Source of the DNA: Clostridiales bacterium UBA3953 | GTDB taxonomy: Bacteria; Bacillota; Clostridia; Oscillospirales; CAG-272 | Length of the DNA stretch: 39,279 nucleotides | Direction: 5' to 3' | Assembly (NCBI GenBank): GCA_002385415.1 | Contig: DGDL01000050.1 | Span: 1-39,279 of the forward strand | In this document: in pieces, positions 24,283 through 33,016 of the stretch | How positions within the stretch are numbered: the stretch's first letter is position 1 | Layout: every line of letters begins with the position of its first letter | Made by a program: the position numbers and the translations under genes | The notes under the pieces: generated by a model | Told to the model about the DNA's origin: nothing | Seen by the model: the letters and a program-made list of their open reading frames with translations, nothing else | The model's database searches: none

Positions 24283-24618
24283 TTAGAAGTTGATTCTGGT
24301 GTTGTCCCCATCCAAACGTTTGATTTCCATAGGGATTTTGTTGTCCTCGGCGAAAGTGCGAAGCCTGCCCATGTACTTGCGGAATTCCGGGTCTTTGTCC
24401 TCGCGAATTTCGATGGGCGCGGTAAGTTCGGTTGCTTCCTGGTCGGTTTCGATGATGATAACTTCGATAAGCTCTTTTTTAAGTCCGAAGAACCTCTTGA
24501 TTTCGCGATAATCGTATGTAATCTTCTTGATGTTGGAGCTGTCGAGCCGGTACATTCTGCGAGTCTTGCTGTCGTTGTAAACAATGTCGTTCTGATGGAT
24601 ATTCAGAGTGGATTCCAT
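24283..24618 (-). CDS. Small conserved-looking protein of unknown function
   Basis: This encodes 111 residues, starting MESTLNIHQNDIVYND behind AGGGAG. The composition is charged, with alternating beta-type segments (DIVYND, RRMYRLDSSNIKKITYDY, LIEVIIIETD) and a helical stretch near the end (DPEFRKYMGRLRTFAEDN). It may be a PH-like or small beta-barrel fold, but this is only an impression. It has no membrane segment or Cys motif. It has its own good promoter and terminator, so it is a real single-gene unit. I do not recognise the family. Confidence 0.8.
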   Translation of the reverse strand: MESTLNIHQNDIVYNDSKTRRMYRLDSSNIKKITYDYREIKRFFGLKKELIEVIIIETDQEATELTAPIEIREDKDPEFRKYMGRLRTFAEDNKIPMEIKRLDGDNTRINF

Positions 24619-24660
24619 TCTGGGCGCTCCCTTCGTTATAAATATAATTCATCGTCCGAT

Positions 24661-24689
24661 ATGATAGCACAGCTTGTAATAATTGTCAA
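24661..24689 (-). promoter_or_regulatory. Sigma-A promoter of the small gene at 24283
   Basis: On the minus strand: -35 TTGACA (24684-24689), 17-bp spacer, -10 TATCAT (24661-24666). The leader is about 35 nt. Confidence 0.8.
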
Positions 24690-24780
24690 GCGAATAGGCT
24701 TTAACTTGCAGCTATTTTATGCAATTTGGACGAAAAAATTTGTGACAGCACACTGCTTTTTAATTTTTTTGTGCATGTTA

Positions 24781-24809
24781 TTGATTGCCTCGACGGCAGA
24801 TGATATAAT
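24781..24809 (+). promoter_or_regulatory. Sigma-A promoter of proA
   Basis: -35 TTGATT (24781-24786), 17-bp spacer, -10 TATAAT (24804-24809) with a TG one base before. The leader to ATG 24860 is about 45 nt, too short for a T-box. Confidence 0.8.
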
Positions 24810-24859
24810 ATGGTATCAGACTACATATTTACAGAATTAAATTTTGTCGGAGACGGGAT

Positions 24860-26104
24860 ATGACGGAACTTGAAATTTATATATCCGAGTTATGCAGGGC
24901 AGCGAAACGGGCATCGCGCGCGATTTCGGGTCTTTCTACGGCGAAAAAGAACGCGGCGCTTTTGCGCATAGCCGACGTGCTCGAGCAAAGCACGCATGAA
25001 ATAGTTGAGGCAAACGAAGTTGACCTGAAAAATCCCGCCGTGCCCCCCAATATGGTTGACAGGCTGAAACTGGGCGAGGACAGAGTGCGTGCGGTCGCCG
25101 CTGCGGTGCGAGAGGTCGCCGCATTGCCCGATCCCGTTGGGGGCGGCGAGCGCTGGGTGCGCCCGAACGGGCTTATAATCACGCGCGAGCGCGTTCCGCT
25201 CGGCGTAATTGCAATAATTTACGAGGCGCGCCCCAATGTCACGGTCGATGCGGCGGCGCTTTGCATCAAGACCGGCAACGCCGTGGTGCTTCGCGGCGGC
25301 AAAGAGGCCATAAACACCAACCGCGTGCTCGTGGGTGTCATGCAGCGGGCGCTTGAGGAGGAGGGTGTTGCTCCCGCTGCGGTGTCGCTTGTGGACGATG
25401 TGACGCGCGAGGGCACCAAAATATTGATGCGCCAGCGCGGTTTAGTGGATGCGCTTATTCCGCGCGGCGGCGCCTCGCTTATAAAAAGCGTTGTCGAAAA
25501 TGCGAGCGTGCCTGTTATCGAAACGGGCGCGGGCAACTGCCATGTCTACATAGATAAGAATGCCGACTTGGATATGGCTGTCAAAATCGCGGTCAACGCA
25601 AAGGTGTCAAGGCCTTCGGTGTGCAATGCGGTCGAAACGCTGCTTGTTCACTCGGATGTGGCGCGCGAGTTTCTGCCTCTTTTTGCGGAGGCGCTTGAGT
25701 CCCAAAGCGTTGAGCTGCGCGGCTGCGAGCGCACGCGCGAAATTTTGCCCGGCATAAAAGAGGCGACCGACCAGGACTACTATACGGAATACAACGACTT
25801 TATCCTTGCGGTGAAAGTCGTTGACAGCGTTGGCGAGGCTATTGAGCATATAAACAAATACGGGACAATGCACAGCGAGGCAATTGTAACGCGCGATATT
25901 GCAGCAGCCGAGCAATTCAGGCGGGGCGTGGATGCTGCGGCTATATATGTGAACGCGTCCACCCGCTTTACGGACGGCGGCGAGTTCGGATTCGGCGCCG
26001 AGATAGGCATATCGACGCAGAAACTGCATGCGCGCGGCCCGATGGGGTTGGCCGAGCTGACAACCGTCAAATATTACGTTTTGGGCAACGGCCAGACGCG
26101 CTGA
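24860..26104 (+). CDS. proA: Glutamate-5-semialdehyde dehydrogenase
   Basis: This 414-residue NADPH-dependent enzyme of proline synthesis reduces glutamyl-5-phosphate to the semialdehyde. Family landmarks: the N-terminal helix with KRASRAISGLSTAKKN, VPLGVIAIIYEARPNVTVDAA, ALCIKTGNAVVLRGGKEA, VIETGAGNCHVYID, the catalytic Cys in KVSRPSVCNAVETLLVH, and a C-terminal region with EFGFGAEIGISTQKLHARGPMGL. The length is normal. GGAGACGGG precedes ATG 24860. The usual partner proB is not next to it; the gene has its own promoter and terminator. Confidence 0.98.
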   Translation: MTELEIYISELCRAAKRASRAISGLSTAKKNAALLRIADVLEQSTHEIVEANEVDLKNPAVPPNMVDRLKLGEDRVRAVAAAVREVAALPDPVGGGERWVRPNGLIITRERVPLGVIAIIYEARPNVTVDAAALCIKTGNAVVLRGGKEAINTNRVLVGVMQRALEEEGVAPAAVSLVDDVTREGTKILMRQRGLVDALIPRGGASLIKSVVENASVPVIETGAGNCHVYIDKNADLDMAVKIAVNAKVSRPSVCNAVETLLVHSDVAREFLPLFAEALESQSVELRGCERTREILPGIKEATDQDYYTEYNDFILAVKVVDSVGEAIEHINKYGTMHSEAIVTRDIAAAEQFRRGVDAAAIYVNASTRFTDGGEFGFGAEIGISTQKLHARGPMGLAELTTVKYYVLGNGQTR

Positions 26105-26121
26105 AATAGCTAAAATAAAGG

Positions 26122-26152
26122 AAGGGGATACATCCGGAGCGGTGTATCCCCT
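26122..26152. terminator. Bidirectional-type terminator between proA and the Na/Pi transporter gene
   Basis: An 11-bp perfect stem AAGGGGATACA/TGTATCCCCTT (26122-26132 with 26142-26152) lies between two convergent genes, right after the transporter stop at 26157 on the other strand. The U tracts are short. Confidence 0.8.
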
Positions 26153-26156
26153 TGTG

Positions 26157-27956
26157 TTAGTTGGCGGTGCTTAAAGCGGCGCCTTGTGGCCCTTCTCCTG
26201 AGGAGTTTACCGGAACGAGCGCGTATTTGCGAGAATACTCGTTGTAACGCTCTATAAAGGTCGGGCTGTTAGCCTTTATACCGCTGAGATAGCTGTGCAG
26301 ACCAAGGCTGTCTTTTTGCATTTCGATCACGCAGCCGGCGATGTTGGAACAGTGGTCTGCGACGCGCTCGAGGCTTGTCAGAATATCCGACAGAACAAAT
26401 CCCGCCGCGATTGAACATTCGCCTTGCTGGAGACGCACAATATGGCGAGCGCGAAGCTGTTCGCGGAGCGTGTCGACGACCTGCTCGAGCGGCTCGACAA
26501 GGGCGGCGTTCTCTGCGTCGTTGTTTACAAATGATTGTATTGCAAGGTCGATTATTTCGGTTACGGCGGCACGCATGACAGAAAGCTCCTGTGTTGCCGC
26601 ATCGGAGAATACTATTCCTTTTTCGCGGATTTCCTCGGCCGATTCGATCAAATCGACGGCATGGTCGGAAATCCTCTCGAAGTCGCCTATCATGTGCAGC
26701 AGTTTCGCCGACTCGGTGCGGTCCTTGTCGGTGAGCGGGTAGGTACTGAGCCGCACAAGGAATGTCCCGATTTTGTCCTCGAGGTCGTCCACCGACTGCT
26801 CGTCCGTCCGCACACCTGAAGCAGCCTCCGCGTCATAATCGCTTAGAAGCGATATGGCTGATTTGATAGAGCGCTCGGCGATGCCGGCCATCGAAACGGT
26901 GACGCTGCGGCAGCGGTCGATTGCTATAGAAGGAGTTGCCATCAGGCGCTCGTCAAGCTCCTGAATTTTGTCGGGCGCGGCGGTTTCAGGCACGATGATA
27001 TGCGCGATGCGGTCGAGCAGGTTGGCGGAGGGAAGCATTATGAGCGTGCAAAGAACGTTGAAAATCGTATGTGCGATGGCTATTCCAAGCTGATTTGCGG
27101 CAAGGTCATAGAAGGCAAAGTCGAATATGGCGTTTGCGATTGTAATAACGGTGAGCCAAAAAACTGTGCCGATTACATTGAACAAGAGGTGAACGATGGC
27201 GGCGCGCTTGCCGTTTTTGTTTGCGCCGACCGACGATATAAGCGCGGTCACGCAGGTGCCGATGTTTTGACCCATTATAATCGGGATAGCCGCGGAATAT
27301 GTGACCTGGCCTGTCGTCGACAGTGCCTGGAGAATACCTACCGATGCCGAGCTGGACTGGATAATTGCCGTAAGTATCGCGCCCGCGAGCACGCCGAATA
27401 TGGGGTTGGAGAAGGCGAGCAGAACATTACGGAATTCAGGCACATCTCTGAGCCCCGCCACGGCGCCCGCCATTGTCTCCATGCCAAACATGAGTGTCGC
27501 AAAACCCAGCATTATAAGACCGATGTCCTTTTTCCTGCCCGTTTTGCTCGCCATATACATTATAAGGCCGATTAGCGCCAAAATAGGCGTAAATGACGAG
27601 GGCTTCAGTAGAGTTACAAAAAAGTTCGTGCCTTGTATCCCGGTCAAGCTTAAAATCCATGCGGTGACGGTGGTGCCGACGTTTGATCCGATGATGACGT
27701 TGATAGCCTGTTTCAGCGTCATAAGGCCGGAGTTAACAAATCCCACGACCATGACGGTGGTCGCCGACGACGACTGTATAACCGCGGTGACGCCGAGACC
27801 GGTCAAAAATCCGGACAGACGATTGGTAGTGAGCTTGCTAAGCAGCTTTTTCAGGCCGCTTCCGGCGCTTTTTTCAAGCGCCGAGCCCATGACTGTCATG
27901 CCGAACAGAAACAGACTTAATCCGCCAATCAGCGTCAGAAAATCAAAAAAATCCAT
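26157..27956 (-). CDS. Na/Pi cotransporter (NptA/PNaS family) with a PhoU-like C-terminal domain
   Basis: This 599-residue protein has a membrane part to about residue 340 with two inverted Na/Pi-cotransporter repeats, each carrying a QSSSA signature: GVTAVIQSSSATTVMVVGFV and ILTAIIQSSSASVGILQAL. The C-terminal part (about 345-570) is a cytosolic helical PhoU-like domain (for example LLHMIGDFERISDHAVDLIE and ILTSLERVADHCSNIAG). It would import phosphate, or export it, using sodium. GGAGGA precedes ATG 27956. It has a promoter near 28145-28200 that matches that of the two-component operon upstream. Confidence 0.95.
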   Translation of the reverse strand: MDFFDFLTLIGGLSLFLFGMTVMGSALEKSAGSGLKKLLSKLTTNRLSGFLTGLGVTAVIQSSSATTVMVVGFVNSGLMTLKQAINVIIGSNVGTTVTAWILSLTGIQGTNFFVTLLKPSSFTPILALIGLIMYMASKTGRKKDIGLIMLGFATLMFGMETMAGAVAGLRDVPEFRNVLLAFSNPIFGVLAGAILTAIIQSSSASVGILQALSTTGQVTYSAAIPIIMGQNIGTCVTALISSVGANKNGKRAAIVHLLFNVIGTVFWLTVITIANAIFDFAFYDLAANQLGIAIAHTIFNVLCTLIMLPSANLLDRIAHIIVPETAAPDKIQELDERLMATPSIAIDRCRSVTVSMAGIAERSIKSAISLLSDYDAEAASGVRTDEQSVDDLEDKIGTFLVRLSTYPLTDKDRTESAKLLHMIGDFERISDHAVDLIESAEEIREKGIVFSDAATQELSVMRAAVTEIIDLAIQSFVNNDAENAALVEPLEQVVDTLREQLRARHIVRLQQGECSIAAGFVLSDILTSLERVADHCSNIAGCVIEMQKDSLGLHSYLSGIKANSPTFIERYNEYSRKYALVPVNSSGEGPQGAALSTAN

Positions 27957-28144
27957 GCAAAAAAAGTCCTCCTAATTTTACGGGTAAAGGCTGCTTTTGG
28001 TCCGATGCCGGCGAAATCTCGATTCTTTGGTATCTTTACAGCAGACTGTCGGCTGAAACCGGCAATTTAAAGCCATTTGCGTGGCTATATGTCTGTGCAA
28101 GTAGAAATAATTTGACACCGGCTGCTACAATCGTAACCTTTCGC

Positions 28145-28200
28145 ATTATACAACGCCACTGTTAAAACTAAAACCATGGCAATGTTAAACGTATATTGAA
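28145..28200 (-). promoter_or_regulatory. Promoter with Pho-box-like 11-bp repeats before the Na/Pi gene
   Basis: On the minus strand: four 11-bp units TTCAATATACG, TTTAACATTGC, CATGGTTTTAG, TTTTAACAGTG (28157-28200), then GCGTTG, then -10 TATAAT (28145-28150). There is no good -35, as expected for an activated promoter. The leader of about 185 nt to ATG 27956 is not assigned. Confidence 0.65.
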
Positions 28201-28230
28201 TTTTCTGGGATTGTTAAATTTGTGACAAAC

Positions 28231-28890
28231 TCAAATCAGCGGCTGGCCGTTTATTATAAGCTTGAATTTCAATCCAAGCGATTCCGCAGCTTTGCGGCAG
28301 AGCACCATTCGCTCCAGAAATATTTCAAAGTAATCCATGACATTGCCGTATCGGGTGTCGATTGACAGTTTCAGCGTTATGGAAGTCTTGTCCTCGCTTA
28401 TTTTAAGCTTAGAACTTGTGACCGAATAGTTGACGCGGTCGTGAATGTCGAAAGAAGATTTATCGGTGTTGCGGACGCGCGTGCGCCGCACGTCCGACTT
28501 GTCTGCCAAAATCAGAGCCGCGGCGATGGGGCTCACCGGCCTGCCGGTGCCCTCGTCGTGGTTGCCGATAGCCGACACTATCTGCGCGATTTCGTCAGGC
28601 GGCATGCCGAGTTTATCAAGTATTCTGAATGCCATGACCGCTCCGCTTTGAGAGTGGTCTACCCGGTTTATGAGATTGCCTATATCGTGCAGATGTGCGG
28701 CAATTTTCGCAAGCTCGGTGACACGCTCGGGAAACCCGAGGGTTTTCAGGATGTAGCTGGCGTTTTCGGCGACAATGCCCACATGCGCCAGGCTGTGCTC
28801 GGTAAAACCGAGCGTAACAAGCGCCTCGTCGGCGTGCTTAATGTAGGTGGTTATATCGGGATTGTTTTTTATGTCTTCGTATGTTACCAT
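28231..28890 (-). CDS. HD-domain phosphohydrolase
   Basis: This encodes 219 residues. The HD metal site is clear: His in SLAHVGIVAENASYIL, the HD pair in IAAHLHDIGNLINR, and an Asp later in LILADKSDVRRTR. The substrate is unknown; HD proteins cleave nucleotides, RNA or cyclic dinucleotides. No other output or sensor domain is seen. It starts 3 bp after the histidine kinase stop, so it is the third gene of the regulator-kinase operon. This placement suggests a link with the phosphate response, but no direct evidence shows what it does there. Confidence 0.9.
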   Translation of the reverse strand: MVTYEDIKNNPDITTYIKHADEALVTLGFTEHSLAHVGIVAENASYILKTLGFPERVTELAKIAAHLHDIGNLINRVDHSQSGAVMAFRILDKLGMPPDEIAQIVSAIGNHDEGTGRPVSPIAAALILADKSDVRRTRVRNTDKSSFDIHDRVNYSVTSSKLKISEDKTSITLKLSIDTRYGNVMDYFEIFLERMVLCRKAAESLGLKFKLIINGQPLI

Positions 28891-28893
28891 CAG

Positions 28894-30579
28894 TTATCCT
28901 TCTTCGTTTGTGGTTTCGACAATACATTCGGACGGAAAAACGATTGTAAATTTCGAGCCTTGGCCCGGCTCGCTTTCAAACTCGAGGCGTGCGCCGTGAT
29001 ACTGCGCCCCGTGTTTTACTATGGAAAGACCAAGTCCGGTGCCCCCGACACCGCGCGAGTGGCTTTTTTCGACGCGGTAAAAGCGTTCGAACACGCGCCT
29101 TTGGCTTGAATAGGGGATTCCGATGCCCGTATCGGAGACCGACAGCCTTGCCTCGCCGCCGGCATGCTCGACATGCACGGTGACAGAGCCGCCGTCTTTG
29201 TTGTATTTTATCGCGTTGTCGCACAGATTGTATATTATCTCGTTTAGTATGCTCCAAACGCCCATCACTTTTACATGCTCGCCGGTAAGATGAAGGTGGA
29301 TAGAACGTTTTTCGGCTGCAGGACGCAGGTTTTCAAGAATTTCGTCGGACAGCTCGAAAAGGTCGACCGGCTCGCGCTCGGGGACGGGCGCATTTTCGTC
29401 GAGCCGTGAAAGCTTGAGCATGTCGTCGATTAAATTAATGAGCCGGCGCGACTCGGTATAAATATCGGTGGCAAACTCGCGGACTTTTTCGGGCGGGACA
29501 AAGCCCTCCTTCAGCAGCTCGGCGAACCCCGATATGGACGTGAGCGGCGTTTTAAGCTCGTGCGAGACGTTCGCCGTAAACTCGCGCCGCAGCGCCTCTC
29601 GCTGCTCGCGTTCGGTGACGTCCATCGCAAGCAGTACGGCGCCGGTCACCTGCCCGTTTGAGACAACGGGGCTGGCGATTGCCTGGATGGTTCGGCCGCC
29701 TGCGTCGAAAAGGACCTCCTCGCGCTCACCGGCAAGCGCACGGTCGACGGCGTCGCAGATTTCGGCACGGCACCGGACCCGAGAAATGGTCTTTTCGTCG
29801 CCGAGACCTCTTGCGCTGATTGCGTCCATGCCGCTGCGGTTGCCGGAGAGAATCGCGCGCTTGTTGTCGACAAGGATAAAGCCCTCGCTCATGTTTTCGG
29901 TTATTGCAGCAAATTCGCGCTGCCTGCGCGAAAGCTCGTCCATTTGGGCGCGGATAGTGCGCTTTTGCTCGCGCAGAGAGTCGACAAGCGGCCGCAGTTC
30001 GGGATACTCGACGGCTGTATCCGATTTTTCAACGGCGAGGTCGTATATAGGCTTTGTGATGTCGCGCGCTAACCTTGATGCAAGTACTCCCGAGAGTGTG
30101 AGCACAAGAAACACCGCGGCAAGCAGCGGGAGCGCGGCCGCGGCGGACATTGAAATGACCGAGTCTTGCGTCGCCGCAACGCGCAGCACCCGTCCGTCGT
30201 CAAGCAAGATAGAGTAATAAAAGGTGTTTTCGAGCAGCGTGTTCGAAAGCCGTATGCTTTGGCCCGAGCCTTGCTCGAGCGCCTCCCTGACTTCCTCGCG
30301 CCATAGATGACTATCCATTTTAGAGGCATCGGCGACGCTGTCGAAAATCACCGTGCCGTCGGCTGCGACAAGCGTAACGCGCGAGGCGGGGCTTATTTTC
30401 TGCAGGTAACCGTCGCCGTAGGCAGAGATGCCCGCCGCCATGTGCTCGGCTTCGGTCTGCAACCTGTAAAAAGCCATGCGCTCCACATTATAGTACATCA
30501 CGCCGAGAAAAAGTATGGAGCACGCCAAAATAGCCACGGCGCCCACCAAAAGGGTGTTGCGGAAGATCCGAAGCGTCAA
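28894..30579 (-). CDS. PhoR/WalK-type sensor histidine kinase
   Basis: This 561-residue membrane kinase has a TM helix near residues 9-30, an extracytoplasmic segment to about 145, a second TM (about 148-170), and HAMP (LARDITKPIYDLA). A PAS-like domain about 225-320 (ITENMSEGFILVDNKRAIL) follows. HisKA has phospho-acceptor His in TANVSHELKTPLTSISG. HATPase_c has N in NLCDNAIKYN, DTGIGIP and GTGLGLSIVKHG. It starts 3 bp after the response regulator stop. The domain order fits PhoR of Firmicutes. Its likely partner is the regulator upstream and its likely signal is low phosphate, judged from promoter sharing with the Na/Pi gene. Confidence 0.95.
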   Translation of the reverse strand: MTLRIFRNTLLVGAVAILACSILFLGVMYYNVERMAFYRLQTEAEHMAAGISAYGDGYLQKISPASRVTLVAADGTVIFDSVADASKMDSHLWREEVREALEQGSGQSIRLSNTLLENTFYYSILLDDGRVLRVAATQDSVISMSAAAALPLLAAVFLVLTLSGVLASRLARDITKPIYDLAVEKSDTAVEYPELRPLVDSLREQKRTIRAQMDELSRRQREFAAITENMSEGFILVDNKRAILSGNRSGMDAISARGLGDEKTISRVRCRAEICDAVDRALAGEREEVLFDAGGRTIQAIASPVVSNGQVTGAVLLAMDVTEREQREALRREFTANVSHELKTPLTSISGFAELLKEGFVPPEKVREFATDIYTESRRLINLIDDMLKLSRLDENAPVPEREPVDLFELSDEILENLRPAAEKRSIHLHLTGEHVKVMGVWSILNEIIYNLCDNAIKYNKDGGSVTVHVEHAGGEARLSVSDTGIGIPYSSQRRVFERFYRVEKSHSRGVGGTGLGLSIVKHGAQYHGARLEFESEPGQGSKFTIVFPSECIVETTNEEG

Positions 30580-30582
30580 GGC

Positions 30583-31254
30583 TCATCCTCCTATCTTATA
30601 GCCAAGCCCCCGAACGGTTTCGATAAGCGATCCTGCCTCCCCGAGTTTTGAGCGCAGTGAACGGATGTGGACATCGACTGTGCGGTTCTCGCGGTCGAAC
30701 TCGCTGCCCCAAACCTTGTCCATAATAATGTCGCGCGTTAGCACCCTGCCTTTGTTTTCAAGCAGCAGGCAGAGCATCTCGAATTCCTTGAAGGTCAGTG
30801 CGACTTCTTTGTCGTTTACTATAACGATATGTTTTTCGGGACAGACGTAGAGCGGGCCGGCGAAATACTCGGTGCAGGCGTTTTGCGACGGCTCGGAGCG
30901 GCGCAGCACGGCACGGACGCGCGCGACAAGCTCCATCATGCCAAACGGCTTTGAAATGAAATCGTCGGCGCCGTTGTCGAGCCCTATAACCCTGTCATAC
31001 TCGGTGTTTTTTGCGGTCAGCATGATAACCGGCAGTTTTTTTGTGGTTGAAACCGAGCGAAGGCGGCGGAGTATTGTCAGCCCGTCCTCTTCGGGGAGCA
31101 TAATGTCAAGCAGGACAAGTGACGGCAGCTCTTCTTTCATGGCCTCCCAAAACTGCGAGGGTCGCTCGAATCCCTTTGCAGCAAAGCCCTGGCTCTCGAG
31201 AGTATACACGACAAGCTTTCGAATGCTGTCGTCGTCTTCAACAAGATAAATCAT
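30583..31254 (-). CDS. OmpR/PhoB-family response regulator (PhoP-like)
   Basis: This encodes 223 residues from ATG 31254 (MIYLVEDDDSIRK), behind GGAGGATATCA; an upstream start at 31272 would disrupt this. The receiver has acidic DD at the start, the phospho-Asp in SLVLLDIMLPEEDG, Thr in VIMLTAKN and Lys in FISKPFGMMEL. The C-terminal winged helix has FEMLCLLLENKGRVLTRD, ENRTVDVHIRSLRSKL and TVRGLGYKIG. It is the first gene of the operon regulator-kinase-HD, and the operon promoter carries a phased repeat array that suggests autoregulation. Confidence 0.96.
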   Translation of the reverse strand: MIYLVEDDDSIRKLVVYTLESQGFAAKGFERPSQFWEAMKEELPSLVLLDIMLPEEDGLTILRRLRSVSTTKKLPVIMLTAKNTEYDRVIGLDNGADDFISKPFGMMELVARVRAVLRRSEPSQNACTEYFAGPLYVCPEKHIVIVNDKEVALTFKEFEMLCLLLENKGRVLTRDIIMDKVWGSEFDRENRTVDVHIRSLRSKLGEAGSLIETVRGLGYKIGG

Positions 31255-31301
31255 TGATATCCTCCGATACAATACTCTGCCGGCACCGGTGCTTGCAGAG
31301 C

Positions 31302-31379
31302 ATTATAATAGATTAATGTAAAATGCAAAATCCGACAATTGTTAAAATTGCGTAAAATGTGCTCCAAAATGCACTAAAA
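31302..31379 (-). promoter_or_regulatory. Promoter with six phased 11-bp Pho-box-like units before the response regulator
   Basis: On the minus strand: TTTTAGTGCAT, TTTGGAGCACA, TTTTACGCAAT, TTTAACAATTG, TCGGATTTTGC, ATTTTACATTA (31314-31379), then ATCTAT, then -10 TATAAT (31302-31307). TTTAACA starts 39 bp before the -10, exactly as in the Na/Pi promoter. Confidence 0.7.
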
Positions 31380-31444
31380 GCACAAACTATGTACCGGGCA
31401 TAGAGCCGCACCCGCTGTAACCATTTTACCGGATGGGGTATGAT

Positions 31445-31458
31445 AAATCAATTGATTT
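31445..31458. promoter_or_regulatory. Perfect 14-bp palindrome, possible operator
   Basis: AAATCAATTGATTT is fully palindromic and lies in the divergent region between the response regulator and the sulfatase gene, 46 bp upstream of the sulfatase -35. Binding protein unknown; AT-rich palindromes can arise by chance. The rest of 31255-31582 holds only the two promoters. Confidence 0.35.
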
Positions 31459-31504
31459 GGGTATATAATAATGTAATATTCTGGTCGGGTACAAGCCAAT
31501 TTGC

Positions 31505-31533
31505 TTGACAATATACCGCCGCTGTGGTATCAT
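31505..31533 (+). promoter_or_regulatory. Sigma-A promoter of the sulfatase gene
   Basis: -35 TTGACA (31505-31510), 17-bp spacer, -10 TATCAT (31528-31533). The leader to ATG 31583 is about 43 nt. Confidence 0.8.
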
Positions 31534-31582
31534 ATACAAACATAATGGGCATAGTTTTGCCGAAAAAGTGCGAGGCGTCGAT

Positions 31583-32980
31583 ATGAAAAAACCCAACATT
31601 TTGTTTTTTTTGTACGACCAGCAGCGATATGACTGTATTGGCGCGGCGGGGATGTATCCGGTCCGCACGCCCAATATCGACGCGCTCGCGGAGCGCGGCG
31701 CGTGGTTTGAGCGCGCATATACGCCGATCCCGGTTTGTGCACCGGCCCGTCAGGCACTTTTTACCGGCCGCCGGCCGGAGGAAAGCGGCGGACTTTGGAA
31801 CCCGCATATAGTATTTCCGCTGAACTCACAGCCTTCTGGCTTCGGATGGGTAAATGCGCTTGTGGACGCGGGCTATGAAACTTCGCTTGTCGGGCTTTGG
31901 GAGCTGGGCAGCCGCACGCCGGCCGACTACGGCTTTAAGCAGCACATAAGCCGCGCCGAACTTGCAAAAGAACGCGAGCGGCACGTCGGTCAGGTAAACT
32001 TTAAGAATGGCTTTTTCGGCGAAAGCGACCCCGCACCGCTTGAATATAACAACACCCACATCACAGCCCGCCGCGCGATAGAGGAGCTGCGCAGGCTCAG
32101 CGAGACCGGCAGGCCGTGGTATCTGCATATAGATTGTCCCGAGCCTCACCTCCCCTGCCGTCCGTCGGTGCCGTTCGATACAATGTACGACCCGGTAGAA
32201 GTGCCGGTGTGGAAGGGCTTTGATGAGGATTTCGAAGGGAAACCCTATATAAGACGGCAGCAGCTTTACAACTGGGGGCTTGAGGATCGCGGCTGGGACG
32301 AGTGGTCGGAGACCGTGGCGCTTTATTATGGCATGGTGTCCCAGTGCGACGATGCGATAGGACGGGTGCTCGCCGAGCTTGACAGGCTGGGCGAGCGTGA
32401 AAACACTATAATAGTTTATACCTCCGACCACGGGGACATGTGCGGCTCGCACCGGCTGATAGACAAGCATTACAATATGTACGACGATATATGCAGGGTA
32501 CCGATGATTGTTTCATGGGAGGGACATGTAGTCCCGCGCAGGGTCGGCGGGTTTTCACATGCCTGCCTCGACCTCGGCCCGACACTGCTCGGACTTGCCG
32601 GGATAGAGTATCCTGACGATGCCTTCCACGGCGCAGACCTATCCGGCGCGCTGCTCGAAAGCCGCGATACAGGAATAAAGTATGCTGTGTCGACCTACAA
32701 CGGTCAGCAGTTCGGACTCTTCTGCGAGCGCATGATAACCGACGGCAAGCTGAAATATGTGTGGAATCTTACCGATATAGACGAGCTGTACGATCTTGAG
32801 CTTGACCCCGGCGAGCTTGTCAACAGAATAAACGACGACGCCTATACCGACCGACTCTCGGAACTGCGGCGCGCGCTGTTCGAGGAGCTGAAGCGCTGCT
32901 CCGACCCGATAATACGCTGGACAGGGCGACAGCTTACGGAGGGCAGAAAGTTGCGCGGTCGGGGCATATATACAATGTGA
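31583..32980 (+). CDS. Type I sulfatase (formylglycine-dependent, Cys type)
   Basis: This encodes 465 residues from ATG 31583 (MKKPNILFFLYDQQRYDCIG), behind GAGGCG. The formylglycine motif C-x-P-x-R is CAPARQALFTGRRP, about residue 53. Metal and active-site landmarks follow: DQQRYD at the start and YTSDHGDMCGSHRLIDKHYNMYDD. No signal peptide is present, so it should stay in the cytosol. Close families include choline-sulfatase-like and phosphonate monoester hydrolases; the substrate is not assigned. It needs an anaerobic sulfatase maturase, which is not in the window. It is followed 36 bp later by the gene at 33017. Confidence 0.93.
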   Translation: MKKPNILFFLYDQQRYDCIGAAGMYPVRTPNIDALAERGAWFERAYTPIPVCAPARQALFTGRRPEESGGLWNPHIVFPLNSQPSGFGWVNALVDAGYETSLVGLWELGSRTPADYGFKQHISRAELAKERERHVGQVNFKNGFFGESDPAPLEYNNTHITARRAIEELRRLSETGRPWYLHIDCPEPHLPCRPSVPFDTMYDPVEVPVWKGFDEDFEGKPYIRRQQLYNWGLEDRGWDEWSETVALYYGMVSQCDDAIGRVLAELDRLGERENTIIVYTSDHGDMCGSHRLIDKHYNMYDDICRVPMIVSWEGHVVPRRVGGFSHACLDLGPTLLGLAGIEYPDDAFHGADLSGALLESRDTGIKYAVSTYNGQQFGLFCERMITDGKLKYVWNLTDIDELYDLELDPGELVNRINDDAYTDRLSELRRALFEELKRCSDPIIRWTGRQLTEGRKLRGRGIYTM

Positions 32981-33016
32981 AAAATGATCATATAAATTTT
33001 CAAAAAGGCACAACGC

